Assembly: GCF_000718305.1 (NCBI RefSeq)
Contig: NZ_JOFQ01000006.1
Location: forward strand, 62,001 to 126,000
Source of the DNA: Streptomyces niger
GTDB lineage: Bacteria; Actinomycetota; Actinomycetes; Streptomycetales; Streptomycetaceae
Direction: 5' to 3'
Length of the DNA: 64,000 nucleotides
Shown here: piece after piece, positions 35,396 to 44,058 of the stretch
How the letters are laid out: each line of letters opens with the position of its first letter
Position numbering within the stretch: position 1 is the first letter of the stretch
Notes under the pieces: generated by a model
What the model saw: the letters and a program-made list of their open reading frames with translations, nothing else
The model's database searches: none
Told to the model about the DNA's origin: nothing
Position numbers and translations under genes: made by a program

Positions 35396-35838
35396 TCACG
35401 CGTACGGCCTGTGGCGGGTCGCGGCCGGTGCCCCCCCCCGGCTGCGCCCCGCCACGGGTTCGTTGAGCACGGCCCGCACGGCGCGCGCTGCCTTCTCCGG
35501 TACGTCCATGGTGTGCATCGCTTCGTGCTGCGCCTCGGTGGGCAGCCGTCCTGTCATGCCCATGCCAGCAATGGTCTCGACGGGAGCGGATCGAGAGAAC
35601 GGTGAGGCGTACGTCCGCCCGTCAGCGGCCCCGGAGTTGGTTACAAAAGCATCACCCTCCCCTCGCGGCACCCGACTGCGCGGAACCATGGCAGGGCGCG
35701 TCGGCGGAGGAGCGGGCGGGACAGGAGCGCACGGGCGGGGCAGGAGAACGACGGAGAGAGCCGACGGGGTAGGCGAGATGCGAGGGCGGGTAAGAGGTCA
35801 CAGGGCCTGGTGAAGGCACAGCGGGGGAGGTCGACGGG
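35396..35838. other. Intergenic region without a supported gene
   Basis: 443 bases. A minus frame (35396-35689) is open but has no domain I recognise and no ribosome site; its PTEAQHEAMHTMDVPEKAAR end could be a hydrolase remnant. A run of nine C lies at about 35432. The right part must contain the promoter of the NTPase operon. Confidence 0.5.
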
Positions 35839-37950
35839 TTGGCCGTGCCGAGGGAACATCCTCAGGGGATCAAGGACGTCGTCCGGCTGTTCCAGGAGTG
35901 CCGGACGCGCCAGGAGGGCGCCCGGGAGCTCCCTGTCATCACGCTGCTCGGCAGGCGGGGCAGCGGCAAGACCACCAGCCTCAAGTGGCTCGGTTACCTG
36001 GCGTCGAACAGGCCGAACGCGTTCTACGACTTCGCCTCGGCCGTGCCCAAGAGGCCGCACGAAGTAGCGGCCCGGCTCGCTCTCGGCCTGTCCTACCGGC
36101 TGCCCCGGCAGCCCGCGGTCCACTTCCCCCGGCTGGCGCTCGGGCTGCTCGTCGCGCGGGCCGAACTCACCCTCGACAGTGCGGACGCGCGGCGCGTGCG
36201 AGCCGAGCTCAAGCGGGCGCTGCGGCAGGCGAAGGAGAGTACGGAGGCGTACGAGCGGGCCAACGGGGTCGTCGAGGGAGTCAGCCTGCTGCAGGACCTC
36301 AACGTGCTGCAGCTGCCCGGCCTCAACCTGGTGTTGAAGCTCGTCCAGTTCGGCCTGCCGCGACTGCCCGTCACCATGATGTGGCGCTCCGGGCTGACCT
36401 GGTACGCCGACAGCCCGAACCGGCCGGTCGATGCGCTGATGAAACTCAACGAGCTGGCCAGGAGCGAGGCGACGGCCGACGTGGAGGAGGTCGACCGGCT
36501 GCTGTGCGGCGCCTTCCTGGAGGATCTGCGCGACCACTATGCACGCCATGCGCGCGACCGGGAGTGCGTCGTACTGCTGGACAACATCGACGCGACGCAG
36601 GGCCGTAAGTTCCTCGACCTCCTGGTACGCATCCGTGAGGTGAACGCGTCGTCGGGCCGGGAGCACGATCCGCTGCTGGTCGTGGCGACCGCGGCCAACG
36701 CCCGCAGCGTGCCCGGGCCCTACGCTCCGGACTTCCCGGCCGAGCTGCGCATCCGCGCCCCGGAGGAGGCCTCGTACGCCGACTGGCGGGACAGCATTCC
36801 GCAGCCCGCCTCCACCACCAAGTGGCATTGGTATCCGGTGCAGTTGCGCGACCTCACCGAGCCGGAGGTCACCACGCTGGCCGAGCAGGCGGCGTCCGCC
36901 GTGGTGCACGCGACTCCGTTGATCCATCGGTTGTCCTACGGGCATCCGTGGAGCGCGCGGGCCCTGCTCGACGCCACGTACGCGATCGTGGTCGAGCGCG
37001 GCGGCGGGGCCGCCGAGCTGCGGCACATATTGGAGTACTCGCCGCCGGCCCCGGGGCTGCCGGAGGACGCCACGGCAGGCGAGGCGGCCACGGGTGCGGA
37101 CGCCTCCCTGGCGTTGGACGAAGCCGCGCGCCATTACCTCCTGCGTGACCTGTCCGAGGGGCAGCGGTCCGCGCTCGTGGTCTGTTCCGCGGCGCGGGCA
37201 TTCGAGTCGGCCGTGGACGCCGGCATCCTGGAGGAGTACGACCAGCTCACCAAGGACACCTTGCGCAGGGACATCGACGCGCGGCTCTGGCTGATTCCGC
37301 CGGTTCCCGAGGACGCCAACACCCGCGGTGGCCAGGGCAGCGGCTATCTGGAGCACTGCCGGGAGGAGGCGGAGAGCCGGCCGAAGGCCGTGCTCCACCC
37401 GTGGCTGCGGCTCGTGCTGCTCCAAGCCCTGGGCCGGTACGAGCCCGACGGACCGTCCGGCTGGGTCACCACGCACACGGCCTTGCGGGACTGGCACGGG
37501 CAGGAGGAGCAGACCCAGCAACACCGGCTCGATTCCCTGTACCACTCCCTCGCCCTGCACGACCTCAACAAGGTCGTCGCCTACCTGGCCGGACGGTTCA
37601 CGGCCCTGCCCGGAACCGATCAGTGGCTGTACGAGCTGTACGCCGTCACCGCCGCGCCCATGCACCTCCCGGTGGCTCCGCGGGAGCGCGGGGAGCCGGA
37701 GGCGACGCCGTCCGACCGGGTCCGCGACCTCGCCAGGCGGCTGGCGCCCGCGGCCCTGGAGGAGCACTGGTCGCTCACCATGCTCGTGACGGCCCTGTGG
37801 CTGGCCGCCGATCCCCGGAACCGGGTGGCCAACTCCACGCCCGAGCTCAACTCCACGATCGCGGCGATGTTCCACAGGCTCACCGCGCTGCCCCACAGCA
37901 GCGCCGCCGGCCTCCTCAGAGAAGCCGAGAGGTACGAACCGCGGCCATGA
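35839..37950 (+). CDS. Large P-loop NTPase (STAND/AAA-like)
   Basis: 703 residues, cytoplasmic. Walker A GRRGSGKT at about residues 38-45 and Walker B CVVLLDNID at about 243-250. A sensor-like VVATAANAR follows near residue 275, and the C-terminal 350 residues are helical (QRSALVVCSAARAFESAVDA, KAVLHPWLRLVLLQALG), as in STAND signalling ATPases. I cannot place it in a named family. The TTG start at 35839 has GGGGGAGG 8 bases upstream; GTG at 35845 is an alternative. The gene is 33 bases upstream of a membrane-anchored binding protein, so the two probably work as receptor and ATPase. Confidence 0.8.
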   Translation: MAVPREHPQGIKDVVRLFQECRTRQEGARELPVITLLGRRGSGKTTSLKWLGYLASNRPNAFYDFASAVPKRPHEVAARLALGLSYRLPRQPAVHFPRLALGLLVARAELTLDSADARRVRAELKRALRQAKESTEAYERANGVVEGVSLLQDLNVLQLPGLNLVLKLVQFGLPRLPVTMMWRSGLTWYADSPNRPVDALMKLNELARSEATADVEEVDRLLCGAFLEDLRDHYARHARDRECVVLLDNIDATQGRKFLDLLVRIREVNASSGREHDPLLVVATAANARSVPGPYAPDFPAELRIRAPEEASYADWRDSIPQPASTTKWHWYPVQLRDLTEPEVTTLAEQAASAVVHATPLIHRLSYGHPWSARALLDATYAIVVERGGGAAELRHILEYSPPAPGLPEDATAGEAATGADASLALDEAARHYLLRDLSEGQRSALVVCSAARAFESAVDAGILEEYDQLTKDTLRRDIDARLWLIPPVPEDANTRGGQGSGYLEHCREEAESRPKAVLHPWLRLVLLQALGRYEPDGPSGWVTTHTALRDWHGQEEQTQQHRLDSLYHSLALHDLNKVVAYLAGRFTALPGTDQWLYELYAVTAAPMHLPVAPRERGEPEATPSDRVRDLARRLAPAALEEHWSLTMLVTALWLAADPRNRVANSTPELNSTIAAMFHRLTALPHSSAAGLLREAERYEPRP

Positions 37951-37983
37951 CCGTGTTCCCTGCCGACAGGAGGCGACAGCACG

Positions 37984-39513
37984 ATGGCGACGCCGCACGC
38001 ACAGGACCGGCCCGACGACGATGTCCCCATTCCCCGGTGGCGGTACGTCGCCGCCGTCCTTGCCGCCCTGCTCCTCGTCGGCGGTGGCATCATCTGGATC
38101 GCACAACCCGAGTCCACCGACTGCGCCGAGAACGTCAAGAAGATCGAGGCGGCCGGCTCTACACGCTGTGTGGGTCTCACCGACGGCAGGTACGCGTTCA
38201 CCGATGACCTGCGCCTTGTGTACGGCCTCATCGAGAAGGAGAATCGCCGGGTCACCGCCGAGGCCGCCGAGCGGGACGGCAGGCCGTACGTCAGCATCGT
38301 GTACCTCATGGGCATGAAGCCGGGCAAGGGTGACAGCAACACCACCGAATCCGTCCGCCATGAGGTGGAAGGCGCGTACACCGCGCAGTACGAGGTGAAT
38401 CACGGTCGCGGCCACGGCCAGACCCCGCAGATCAAACTGCTGCTCGGCGACACCGGCGACCAGAAGGCGCAGCGCGACTTCACCCTGGACCGGATCAAGG
38501 CACGCCGGGGCCCTGACCGGATCGTCGCCGCCGCGGGCCTCGGGACCAGCCTCACCGGCACCAATGCCATGATCTCCAAGCTGAACGACCTCGACATCGC
38601 GGCCTTCGGTTCCGTCATCACCGCCGACGAGCTGGAGAAGAACGACGGGCTGGTGCGGGTCGCCGCGCCGAACGCCGACGAGGCGGCGGCGGCCGTGCAG
38701 TTCCTCACGAAGAAGCACGGCAAGGACAAGGTGCTCATCGTCCAGGACGCCAACAAGAACGACCTCTACACCAAGACACTCGCCTCGCGGTTCGCCGCCC
38801 TGCTCCCGAAGAACCGGCTCGCCGCTCCGGAGCCGATGCAGTACGACTCCTCCAAGTCCCAGCTCGCCACGTATTTCAACAATCAGATGCCCAATCTGTG
38901 CCTCGATCCTCCCGGCGTGGTGTACTTCGCCGGCCGCGGCCGTGATCTGCCGGACTTCCTCGCGCCGCTCGCCAACCGCCGCTGCAAGTCCGCCCGGGAG
39001 ATCACCGTCCTGTCCGGTGACGATGCGTCACAAGCCGCGCAGGCCGAGGGCTTCGGCGACGTCAAACAGGCACTGCGGAACGGGAACATCAGGCTGCTCT
39101 TCACCGGCCTCGCCCACCCCGGGGCCTGGGCCAGGGCCCCGCAGGCCTTCGACAAGAACGCCATCGTCCCCTTCCAGGCGGGCGGGACGTTCACCAGGAC
39201 GTTCAAGGACGACACGCTCGACGACGGCCAGGCCATCATGGGCTACGACGCCGTACTCACCGCCGTCACGACGATCAGGAAGTCCGTCCACCTGGAGAAC
39301 AGCCACCAGGAGATCGAGCGCGATGCCGTCCTGCAGATGCTGCGGACCATCAACGGCGCCAATGCGGTCCCCGGAGCCAGCGGCTGGATCTCGCTGCAGA
39401 ACAACGGCAGCCCCGAGCGCAAGGCCATCCCCATCATCGAGATCGACAGTGCCGGCACCACGCGTTCCATCAGCGTGTCCGCCAGCACGGGCAAACCGTA
39501 CGCATCCGAGTGA
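37984..39513 (+). CDS. Membrane-anchored type I periplasmic-binding-like protein
   Basis: 509 residues. One N-terminal membrane span (about 19-42, YVAAVLAALLLVGGGIIWIA) with no lipobox, then an extracytoplasmic domain with the Leu/Ile/Val-binding (ANF receptor-like) fold: PYVSIVYLMG, GAYTAQYEVNHG, VAAAGLGTSLTGTNAMISKL, DKVLIVQDANKNDLYTKTLA, GVVYFAGRGRDLPDFLAPLA, YDAVLTAVTTIRKSV. AGGAGG lies 9 bases before the ATG. There is no ABC permease or ABC ATPase nearby; its partner is the P-loop NTPase upstream, so sensing is more likely than transport. The ligand is unknown. Confidence 0.85.
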   Translation: MATPHAQDRPDDDVPIPRWRYVAAVLAALLLVGGGIIWIAQPESTDCAENVKKIEAAGSTRCVGLTDGRYAFTDDLRLVYGLIEKENRRVTAEAAERDGRPYVSIVYLMGMKPGKGDSNTTESVRHEVEGAYTAQYEVNHGRGHGQTPQIKLLLGDTGDQKAQRDFTLDRIKARRGPDRIVAAAGLGTSLTGTNAMISKLNDLDIAAFGSVITADELEKNDGLVRVAAPNADEAAAAVQFLTKKHGKDKVLIVQDANKNDLYTKTLASRFAALLPKNRLAAPEPMQYDSSKSQLATYFNNQMPNLCLDPPGVVYFAGRGRDLPDFLAPLANRRCKSAREITVLSGDDASQAAQAEGFGDVKQALRNGNIRLLFTGLAHPGAWARAPQAFDKNAIVPFQAGGTFTRTFKDDTLDDGQAIMGYDAVLTAVTTIRKSVHLENSHQEIERDAVLQMLRTINGANAVPGASGWISLQNNGSPERKAIPIIEIDSAGTTRSISVSASTGKPYASE

Positions 39514-39726
39514 CGGGGGTCATGGATTGACCGGGGAGAGGTAAAGCTGCGGTAACACTCTGCCGCTCCCCCTCCCCCAACAGGCCTTTTACTGGCACCG
39601 TCTGGCGCAGGCGTGCGCCCGAATTGCATCAGGCGCATGTTCCGTTCCAGTACGACCCGGGTGCGGTACGGCCCGGGACCCCCACGCGTACGGCCGCACA
39701 CCGCGGCCGGGAACGAGGAGCACCCA

Positions 39727-39852
39727 GTGCGAGGCACCACCCCCCACATCTCCATATCTGCGGTAACCACCGAGGGCCGGAGCGCGATCCGCGCGCCCTT
39801 TGCCGGGTGTCACCGCGCCAGACGCGGCGTGGACGGCGTCATCGGCGCATAG
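39727..39852 (+). CDS. Possible 41-residue leader peptide
   Basis: GTG at 39727 is preceded by GAGGAG (7 bases upstream) and opens VRGTTPHISISAVTTEGRSA, stopping at 39852. The ribosome site and first codons are almost repeated at 40086-40115, where the next real gene starts (VRGTPYIPHEPEAEG). It may be a decayed duplicate of that gene start or a translated leader. The rest of the 583-base region 39514-40096 shows no other gene. Confidence 0.35.
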   Translation: MRGTTPHISISAVTTEGRSAIRAPFAGCHRARRGVDGVIGA

Positions 39853-40096
39853 CCACCGGGCGTCGACGCCGACGCGGTCAGGGACGCATGCAGACGGCCT
39901 TTCCGGCCTGCCGGAAGGGCCACTATCGCATGCGCGATTTCCGGGATTCATCCGCATGGTTCGGATTCTTGTCTGACTTCCGGCGTACGACGTACGGCAT
40001 ACGACGTAATGCGTTCCCGTGCAAACCGGGCCTTCGGGTCCGGAACCCCCCACGAAAAAGGGCCCCGTTCGCGTGGCCGCAGATCAGGAGAACCGA

Positions 40097-40582
40097 GTGC
40101 GAGGCACTCCCTACATACCCCATGAGCCGGAAGCCGAGGGCTTCCCCCATACGTCGCACACGGGTGAGGTCGGGCACGGCATGCCTGCACGGCGGGACCT
40201 TCCCATGACACACCGCCCGCGCCCCCAAGGACAGGCGCAGCACCCCGTGTTCATCGACAATTCAGGCTGGCGCAGGAAGCTCTCGCGCCTCCTGGCGGTC
40301 GCCGTCGGCGGCGCGTGCATCGGGTACCTGATGCTCGTCGCCGTGTTGGTCGGCGGGTTGTGGCAACCCGCCGGATCACAGCCGCCCGGCACCACGGGCC
40401 CACTGCCGGCCGGCGACGCCCGCCCGGCAGCCGGAAGGCCCAGCCCGGCCCCCGGCGGAGCGCAACGCATCGACGCCCCCCGTGTACCGGGCTCCGCCGA
40501 ACGCCCCGGCGACCGGCACAGCCGTACGCCACCGTCCGCCAGATCCGAAGGAGGGGCCCCGCACGGGAGCGCTGAAAGGTGA
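40097..40582 (+). CDS. Small single-span membrane protein of the polysaccharide operon
   Basis: 161 residues from GTG 40097 (AGGAG 6 bases upstream); ATGs at 40181 and 40205 would shorten it. One membrane span at about residues 55-80 (LSRLLAVAVGGACIGYLMLV AVLVGGLW) separates a short cytoplasmic arm from an extracytoplasmic P/G/A-rich tail. No domain recognised. Its TGA overlaps the GTG of the following glycosyltransferase by four bases (40579-40582), so the two are translationally coupled and the small protein probably assists the synthase. Confidence 0.68.
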   Translation: MRGTPYIPHEPEAEGFPHTSHTGEVGHGMPARRDLPMTHRPRPQGQAQHPVFIDNSGWRRKLSRLLAVAVGGACIGYLMLVAVLVGGLWQPAGSQPPGTTGPLPAGDARPAAGRPSPAPGGAQRIDAPRVPGSAERPGDRHSRTPPSARSEGGAPHGSAER

Positions 40583-42657
40583 GCCGGCACGCCGTACGCC
40601 GGCCGCCGCGCGGTCACTGGGCACTGCTGCTGCTCGTCCTCACCGTGGTCATCACCGCGCTCGCCTTCGAGGGGTGGACCACGCACGAAGTCGACGCGGC
40701 GCGTTCGAAGCTTCCGTGCAGCACGCCCATCCCGCGCGCGGCGGACACCGGAAGCCCGGTGCTCCGGCTCGGCGAGGGCCGGATCGAGACGGCGGGCATG
40801 CCGGCCGGCACCGCGGCGCTCACCTTCGACGGCGGGCCCGACCCGGAGTGGACGCCGCGCGTGCTCGCCCTGCTGCGCAGGTACCACGTGAAGGCCACGT
40901 TCTTCGTCCATGGTTCGCGCGCGGCCCGGTATCCGGAGCTGATGCGGCAGATCCGCGACGAGGGGCACGAGATCGGCTCCTACACCTACACCGGCGGCGA
41001 TCTCGGCGCGGCCTCACCGCTGCGCGCACGTATGGAGCTGTCCCTCACCCAGACCGCGCTGGCGGGCACGGCGGGCGTCACCACCCGGTTGCTGCGGCTG
41101 CCGCACACCACCGCGTCCGACACCCTGTGCGGTGCCGAGTGGGCAGCCGCTCAGCGCGCGGCCTCGCAGGGGTACCTGCTGGTGGCCGCCGACCACAAGT
41201 CGCGCGAGCCGTGGCGGGGAGTGGTGCGGCAGTACAGCCACACGGAACTCGGCTACCGTGAGGCGGAGGCGTTGCTGCGGGACCGCACCGTGCGGCGGTT
41301 CACCACCGTCAGCGACGGGCTCGGCCGCCCCCATCACCACACGCAGGCCCCGCTCGTCCAGCGGCTGGCGGGCCAGGGGCTGATCCAGGCGCAGGACCTC
41401 GGGCACGTGTTCACCACCGTGATGGCCTGGGCCCTCGGTGCCGCGGGCGCCCTCAGCGTGTTGCGACTGGTCATGCTCGCCGTCTTCGCCCGCGCGCACG
41501 TACGGCGGCTGAGCCGGTTTCGGCCCGGCACTCCCCGGCTGAGGCCCGTGACCGAACCGGTGACGGTGCTGGTGCCCGCGTACAACGAGGAAGCGGGCAT
41601 CGCCGCCACCGTCCACTCGCTGTTGGCCTCCAGCCATCCGCAGCTGCAGATCGTCGTCATCGACGACGGCTCGACGGACAGCACCGCGGCGATCGCCGAG
41701 AGCATCGACGACCCCCGCGTGGAGGTGGTGCGACAACCCAACGGCGGCAAGCCCAGCGCGCTCAACACCGGGCTGGCGTACACCCGGCACGACATCGTCG
41801 TGATGGTCGACGCCGACACCGTATTCGAACCGGAAGCGCTGACCCGGCTCGTCCAGCCGCTCGCGCATCCGGCCGTCGGCGCCGTCAGCGGCAACACCAA
41901 GGTCGGTAACCGACGCAGCCTGTTGGGCAGTTGGCAGCATTTGGAGTACGTCATCGGCTTCAACCTCGATCGGCGGATGTTCGAGGTCCTGGAGTGCATG
42001 CCGACGGTACCCGGTGCCATCGGCGCCTTCCGCAGGGATGCGCTGATGGGTATCGGCGGCGTCAGCGACGACACACTGGCCGAGGACACCGACCTCACGA
42101 TGTCGCTGTGGCGGGCCGGGTGGCGCGTCGTCTACGAGCAGTCGGCCGTCGCCTGGACGGAGGTGCCCGGCTCGCTCGGTCAGCTGTGGCGACAGCGCTA
42201 CCGGTGGTGTTACGGCACGCTCCAGTCCATGTGGAAACACCGGCACTCGGTCTTCGAGATGGGACCGGCCGGGCGCTTCGGCCGCCGGGCGCTCTCCTAC
42301 CTCTGCCTGTTCCAGATCTTGCTGCCGCTGTTCGCGCCCGTGGTGGACGTGTTCGCGCTGTACGGTGTGCTCTTCCGCGACCCGACGGAGGCGATCCTCG
42401 TCTGGTTCGGCTGCCTCGTCGTGCAGATGATCACCGCCGGATACGCGCTGCGGCTGGACCGGGAGAACCTGCGCGCGATGTGGTCGCTGCCGCTTCAACT
42501 GTTCGTCTACCGGCAGCTGTTGTACCTCGTGGTCATCCAGTCGGTGATCACCGCGCTGCTCGGCACCCGGCTGAAGTGGCACAGCATGCACCGCGCCGGC
42601 ACCGCCGATCCCTACCTGCCGGCGGCGCCCCCGAACCGGAGCCTGCTGACGAAGTGA
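40579..42657 (+). CDS. Polysaccharide deacetylase-like/GT2 fusion glycosyltransferase
   Basis: 692 residues. N-terminal span, then a NodB-like domain (residues 70-265) in which the signatures are altered: TFDDGP has become TFDGGPDP, the metal-binding HxxxH site reads GSYTYTGGDL with both His missing, and RxPY reads RLPHTT. A second span is followed by a processive GT2 domain: PVTVLVPAYNEEAGIAATVH, VVIDDGSTDST, VMVDADTVFEPEAL (DxD), AEDTDLTMSLWRAG and QRYRWCYGTLQS (QxxRW), with three C-terminal spans. It should polymerise and extrude a beta-linked glycan such as a poly-N-acetylglucosamine-type polymer, while the deacetylase part is probably inactive. Confidence 0.9.
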   Translation: MSRHAVRRPPRGHWALLLLVLTVVITALAFEGWTTHEVDAARSKLPCSTPIPRAADTGSPVLRLGEGRIETAGMPAGTAALTFDGGPDPEWTPRVLALLRRYHVKATFFVHGSRAARYPELMRQIRDEGHEIGSYTYTGGDLGAASPLRARMELSLTQTALAGTAGVTTRLLRLPHTTASDTLCGAEWAAAQRAASQGYLLVAADHKSREPWRGVVRQYSHTELGYREAEALLRDRTVRRFTTVSDGLGRPHHHTQAPLVQRLAGQGLIQAQDLGHVFTTVMAWALGAAGALSVLRLVMLAVFARAHVRRLSRFRPGTPRLRPVTEPVTVLVPAYNEEAGIAATVHSLLASSHPQLQIVVIDDGSTDSTAAIAESIDDPRVEVVRQPNGGKPSALNTGLAYTRHDIVVMVDADTVFEPEALTRLVQPLAHPAVGAVSGNTKVGNRRSLLGSWQHLEYVIGFNLDRRMFEVLECMPTVPGAIGAFRRDALMGIGGVSDDTLAEDTDLTMSLWRAGWRVVYEQSAVAWTEVPGSLGQLWRQRYRWCYGTLQSMWKHRHSVFEMGPAGRFGRRALSYLCLFQILLPLFAPVVDVFALYGVLFRDPTEAILVWFGCLVVQMITAGYALRLDRENLRAMWSLPLQLFVYRQLLYLVVIQSVITALLGTRLKWHSMHRAGTADPYLPAAPPNRSLLTK

Positions 42658-42775
42658 CCGACAACGCCGCCCACGACGACACCGGCGAGAGCACCGGTGA
42701 ACCCACCGACACAGTGACCGACACACTGACCGACAGGCCGTACGAGGCAGTAGGAGCGATCGAGGGAGTCGGACC

Positions 42776-43963
42776 ATGAGCGACCCGCGCGACCCGTGGC
42801 CCGAGGAGGCCTCGTACGGGAGCCGGCACGACGGGGAGACCACTTCGGGAGAGGGGTACGGGCAAGGGGCGATTGCGTACCGCCGCCCCTCGTCCGTCGC
42901 CCCCCAGAACTACGCGGACCGCCCCTCCTCCCCCTACGGGCCCCGGCGCGCCCACGCCCGCCGGCCCAGGAAGCGGCACCGGCTGCTGCGTGGCGCGTTC
43001 GTCCTCGCCGCCGCCGTCGTCGCGGGCGCCGTCGGCACCTACGGCTGGGCGGACACCAAACTCAACCGCGACGTCGACCTCGACGCGTACGGCGACCGCC
43101 CCCCGCACGGCAAAGGCACCAACTACCTGATCGTCGGTTCCGACAGCCGCGACGGCCTCTCCCGGGGCGACCTGAAGAACCTGCACGCGGGCGGAGGCGG
43201 CGGCCGCCGCACGGACTCGATGATCGTGCTGCACACCGGTGCCCACGGCGCCAGCATGGTCAGCCTCCCCCGCGACTCCTGGGTCACCGTGCCCGGCCAC
43301 ACCAACCCGGCCACGGGCAAGACCGCGAGACCCGCCGGGGACAAGCTGAACGCCGCGTTCTCCTACGGTGGTCCCCAACTCCTCGCCCGCACCATCGAGT
43401 ACAACACCGGGCTGCGGATCGACCACTACGCGGAGATCGGCTTCGCGGGCTTCGTGAACATCGTCGACGCCGTCGGCGGCGTCCGGATGTGCCTGGACCG
43501 AGACATCAAGGACAAGAAGTCCGGCGCCGACCTCAAGAAAGGCTGCCACACCCTCAACGGCAAGCAGTCGCTGGCGTTCGTCCGCCAGCGGCACCAGGAG
43601 GCCGAGGGCGACCTGGGACGCACGAAGAACCAGCAGAAGTTCCTGTCGGCCCTCGCCCACCAGGCCGCCGAGCCCGGCACCGTGCTCGACCCGGTCGAGA
43701 TCTACCCGACCGTCAGCGCGGGCCTGGACACCCTCATCGTCGACAAGCGCACGAGCCTGCGGGACCTCGCGAAGCTGTTCCGCGCGGTCCGGAGCGTCTC
43801 CGGCGGCAAGGGCAAGCAGCTCAACGTCCCCGTCTCCGGCATCGGCGTCCCCACCTCCAAGGGCAGCGTCATCACGTGGGACGAGAAGCAGTCCCGCAGA
43901 CTCTTCGCCGAACTCCGGCACGACCGCCCACTGACCATGCCGGCAAAGCGCCCGAGCAAGTAG
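42776..43963 (+). CDS. LytR-CpsA-Psr (LCP) family phosphotransferase
   Basis: 395 residues. A 70-residue cytoplasmic hydrophilic arm, one membrane span (about 75-97, LRGAFVLAAAVVAGAVGTYG), then the LCP domain: NYLIVGSDSRDGL, GGRRTDSMIVLH (polyprenyl-phosphate Arg and Asp), MVSLPRDSWV, KLNAAFSYGGPQLL, VDAVGGVRMCLDR, LAFVRQRHQ. LCP enzymes move lipid-linked glycans or teichoic-type polymers onto peptidoglycan. It lies 118 bases after the GT2 gene, in the same direction, and may attach that polymer to the wall. It is followed by a strong terminator. Confidence 0.93.
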   Translation: MSDPRDPWPEEASYGSRHDGETTSGEGYGQGAIAYRRPSSVAPQNYADRPSSPYGPRRAHARRPRKRHRLLRGAFVLAAAVVAGAVGTYGWADTKLNRDVDLDAYGDRPPHGKGTNYLIVGSDSRDGLSRGDLKNLHAGGGGGRRTDSMIVLHTGAHGASMVSLPRDSWVTVPGHTNPATGKTARPAGDKLNAAFSYGGPQLLARTIEYNTGLRIDHYAEIGFAGFVNIVDAVGGVRMCLDRDIKDKKSGADLKKGCHTLNGKQSLAFVRQRHQEAEGDLGRTKNQQKFLSALAHQAAEPGTVLDPVEIYPTVSAGLDTLIVDKRTSLRDLAKLFRAVRSVSGGKGKQLNVPVSGIGVPTSKGSVITWDEKQSRRLFAELRHDRPLTMPAKRPSK

Positions 43964-43980
43964 CGGTACGGCGTGCACCC

Positions 43981-44022
43981 GCGCCTGTCGGTGGCGTGGC
44001 CCCCAGCGTCACCGACAGGCGC
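43981..44022. terminator. Bidirectional terminator hairpin
   Basis: GCGCCTGTCGGTG (43981-43993) and its exact reverse complement CACCGACAGGCGC (44010-44022) form a 13 bp stem with a 16-base loop, between the convergent LCP and peptidase genes. Confidence 0.85.
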
Positions 44023-44058
44023 CCGCCCCTCAGCGACCACCATCGCCCACCGGTCAGG

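Noticed and set aside
35641..38718. A 1025-codon open frame on the minus strand
   Set aside because: Antisense shadow of the NTPase and receptor genes; composition is V/G/R-rich without any domain.
37984..39513. Ordinary ABC amino-acid uptake system
   Set aside because: No permease or ABC ATPase is adjacent, and the protein has a membrane anchor rather than a lipobox.
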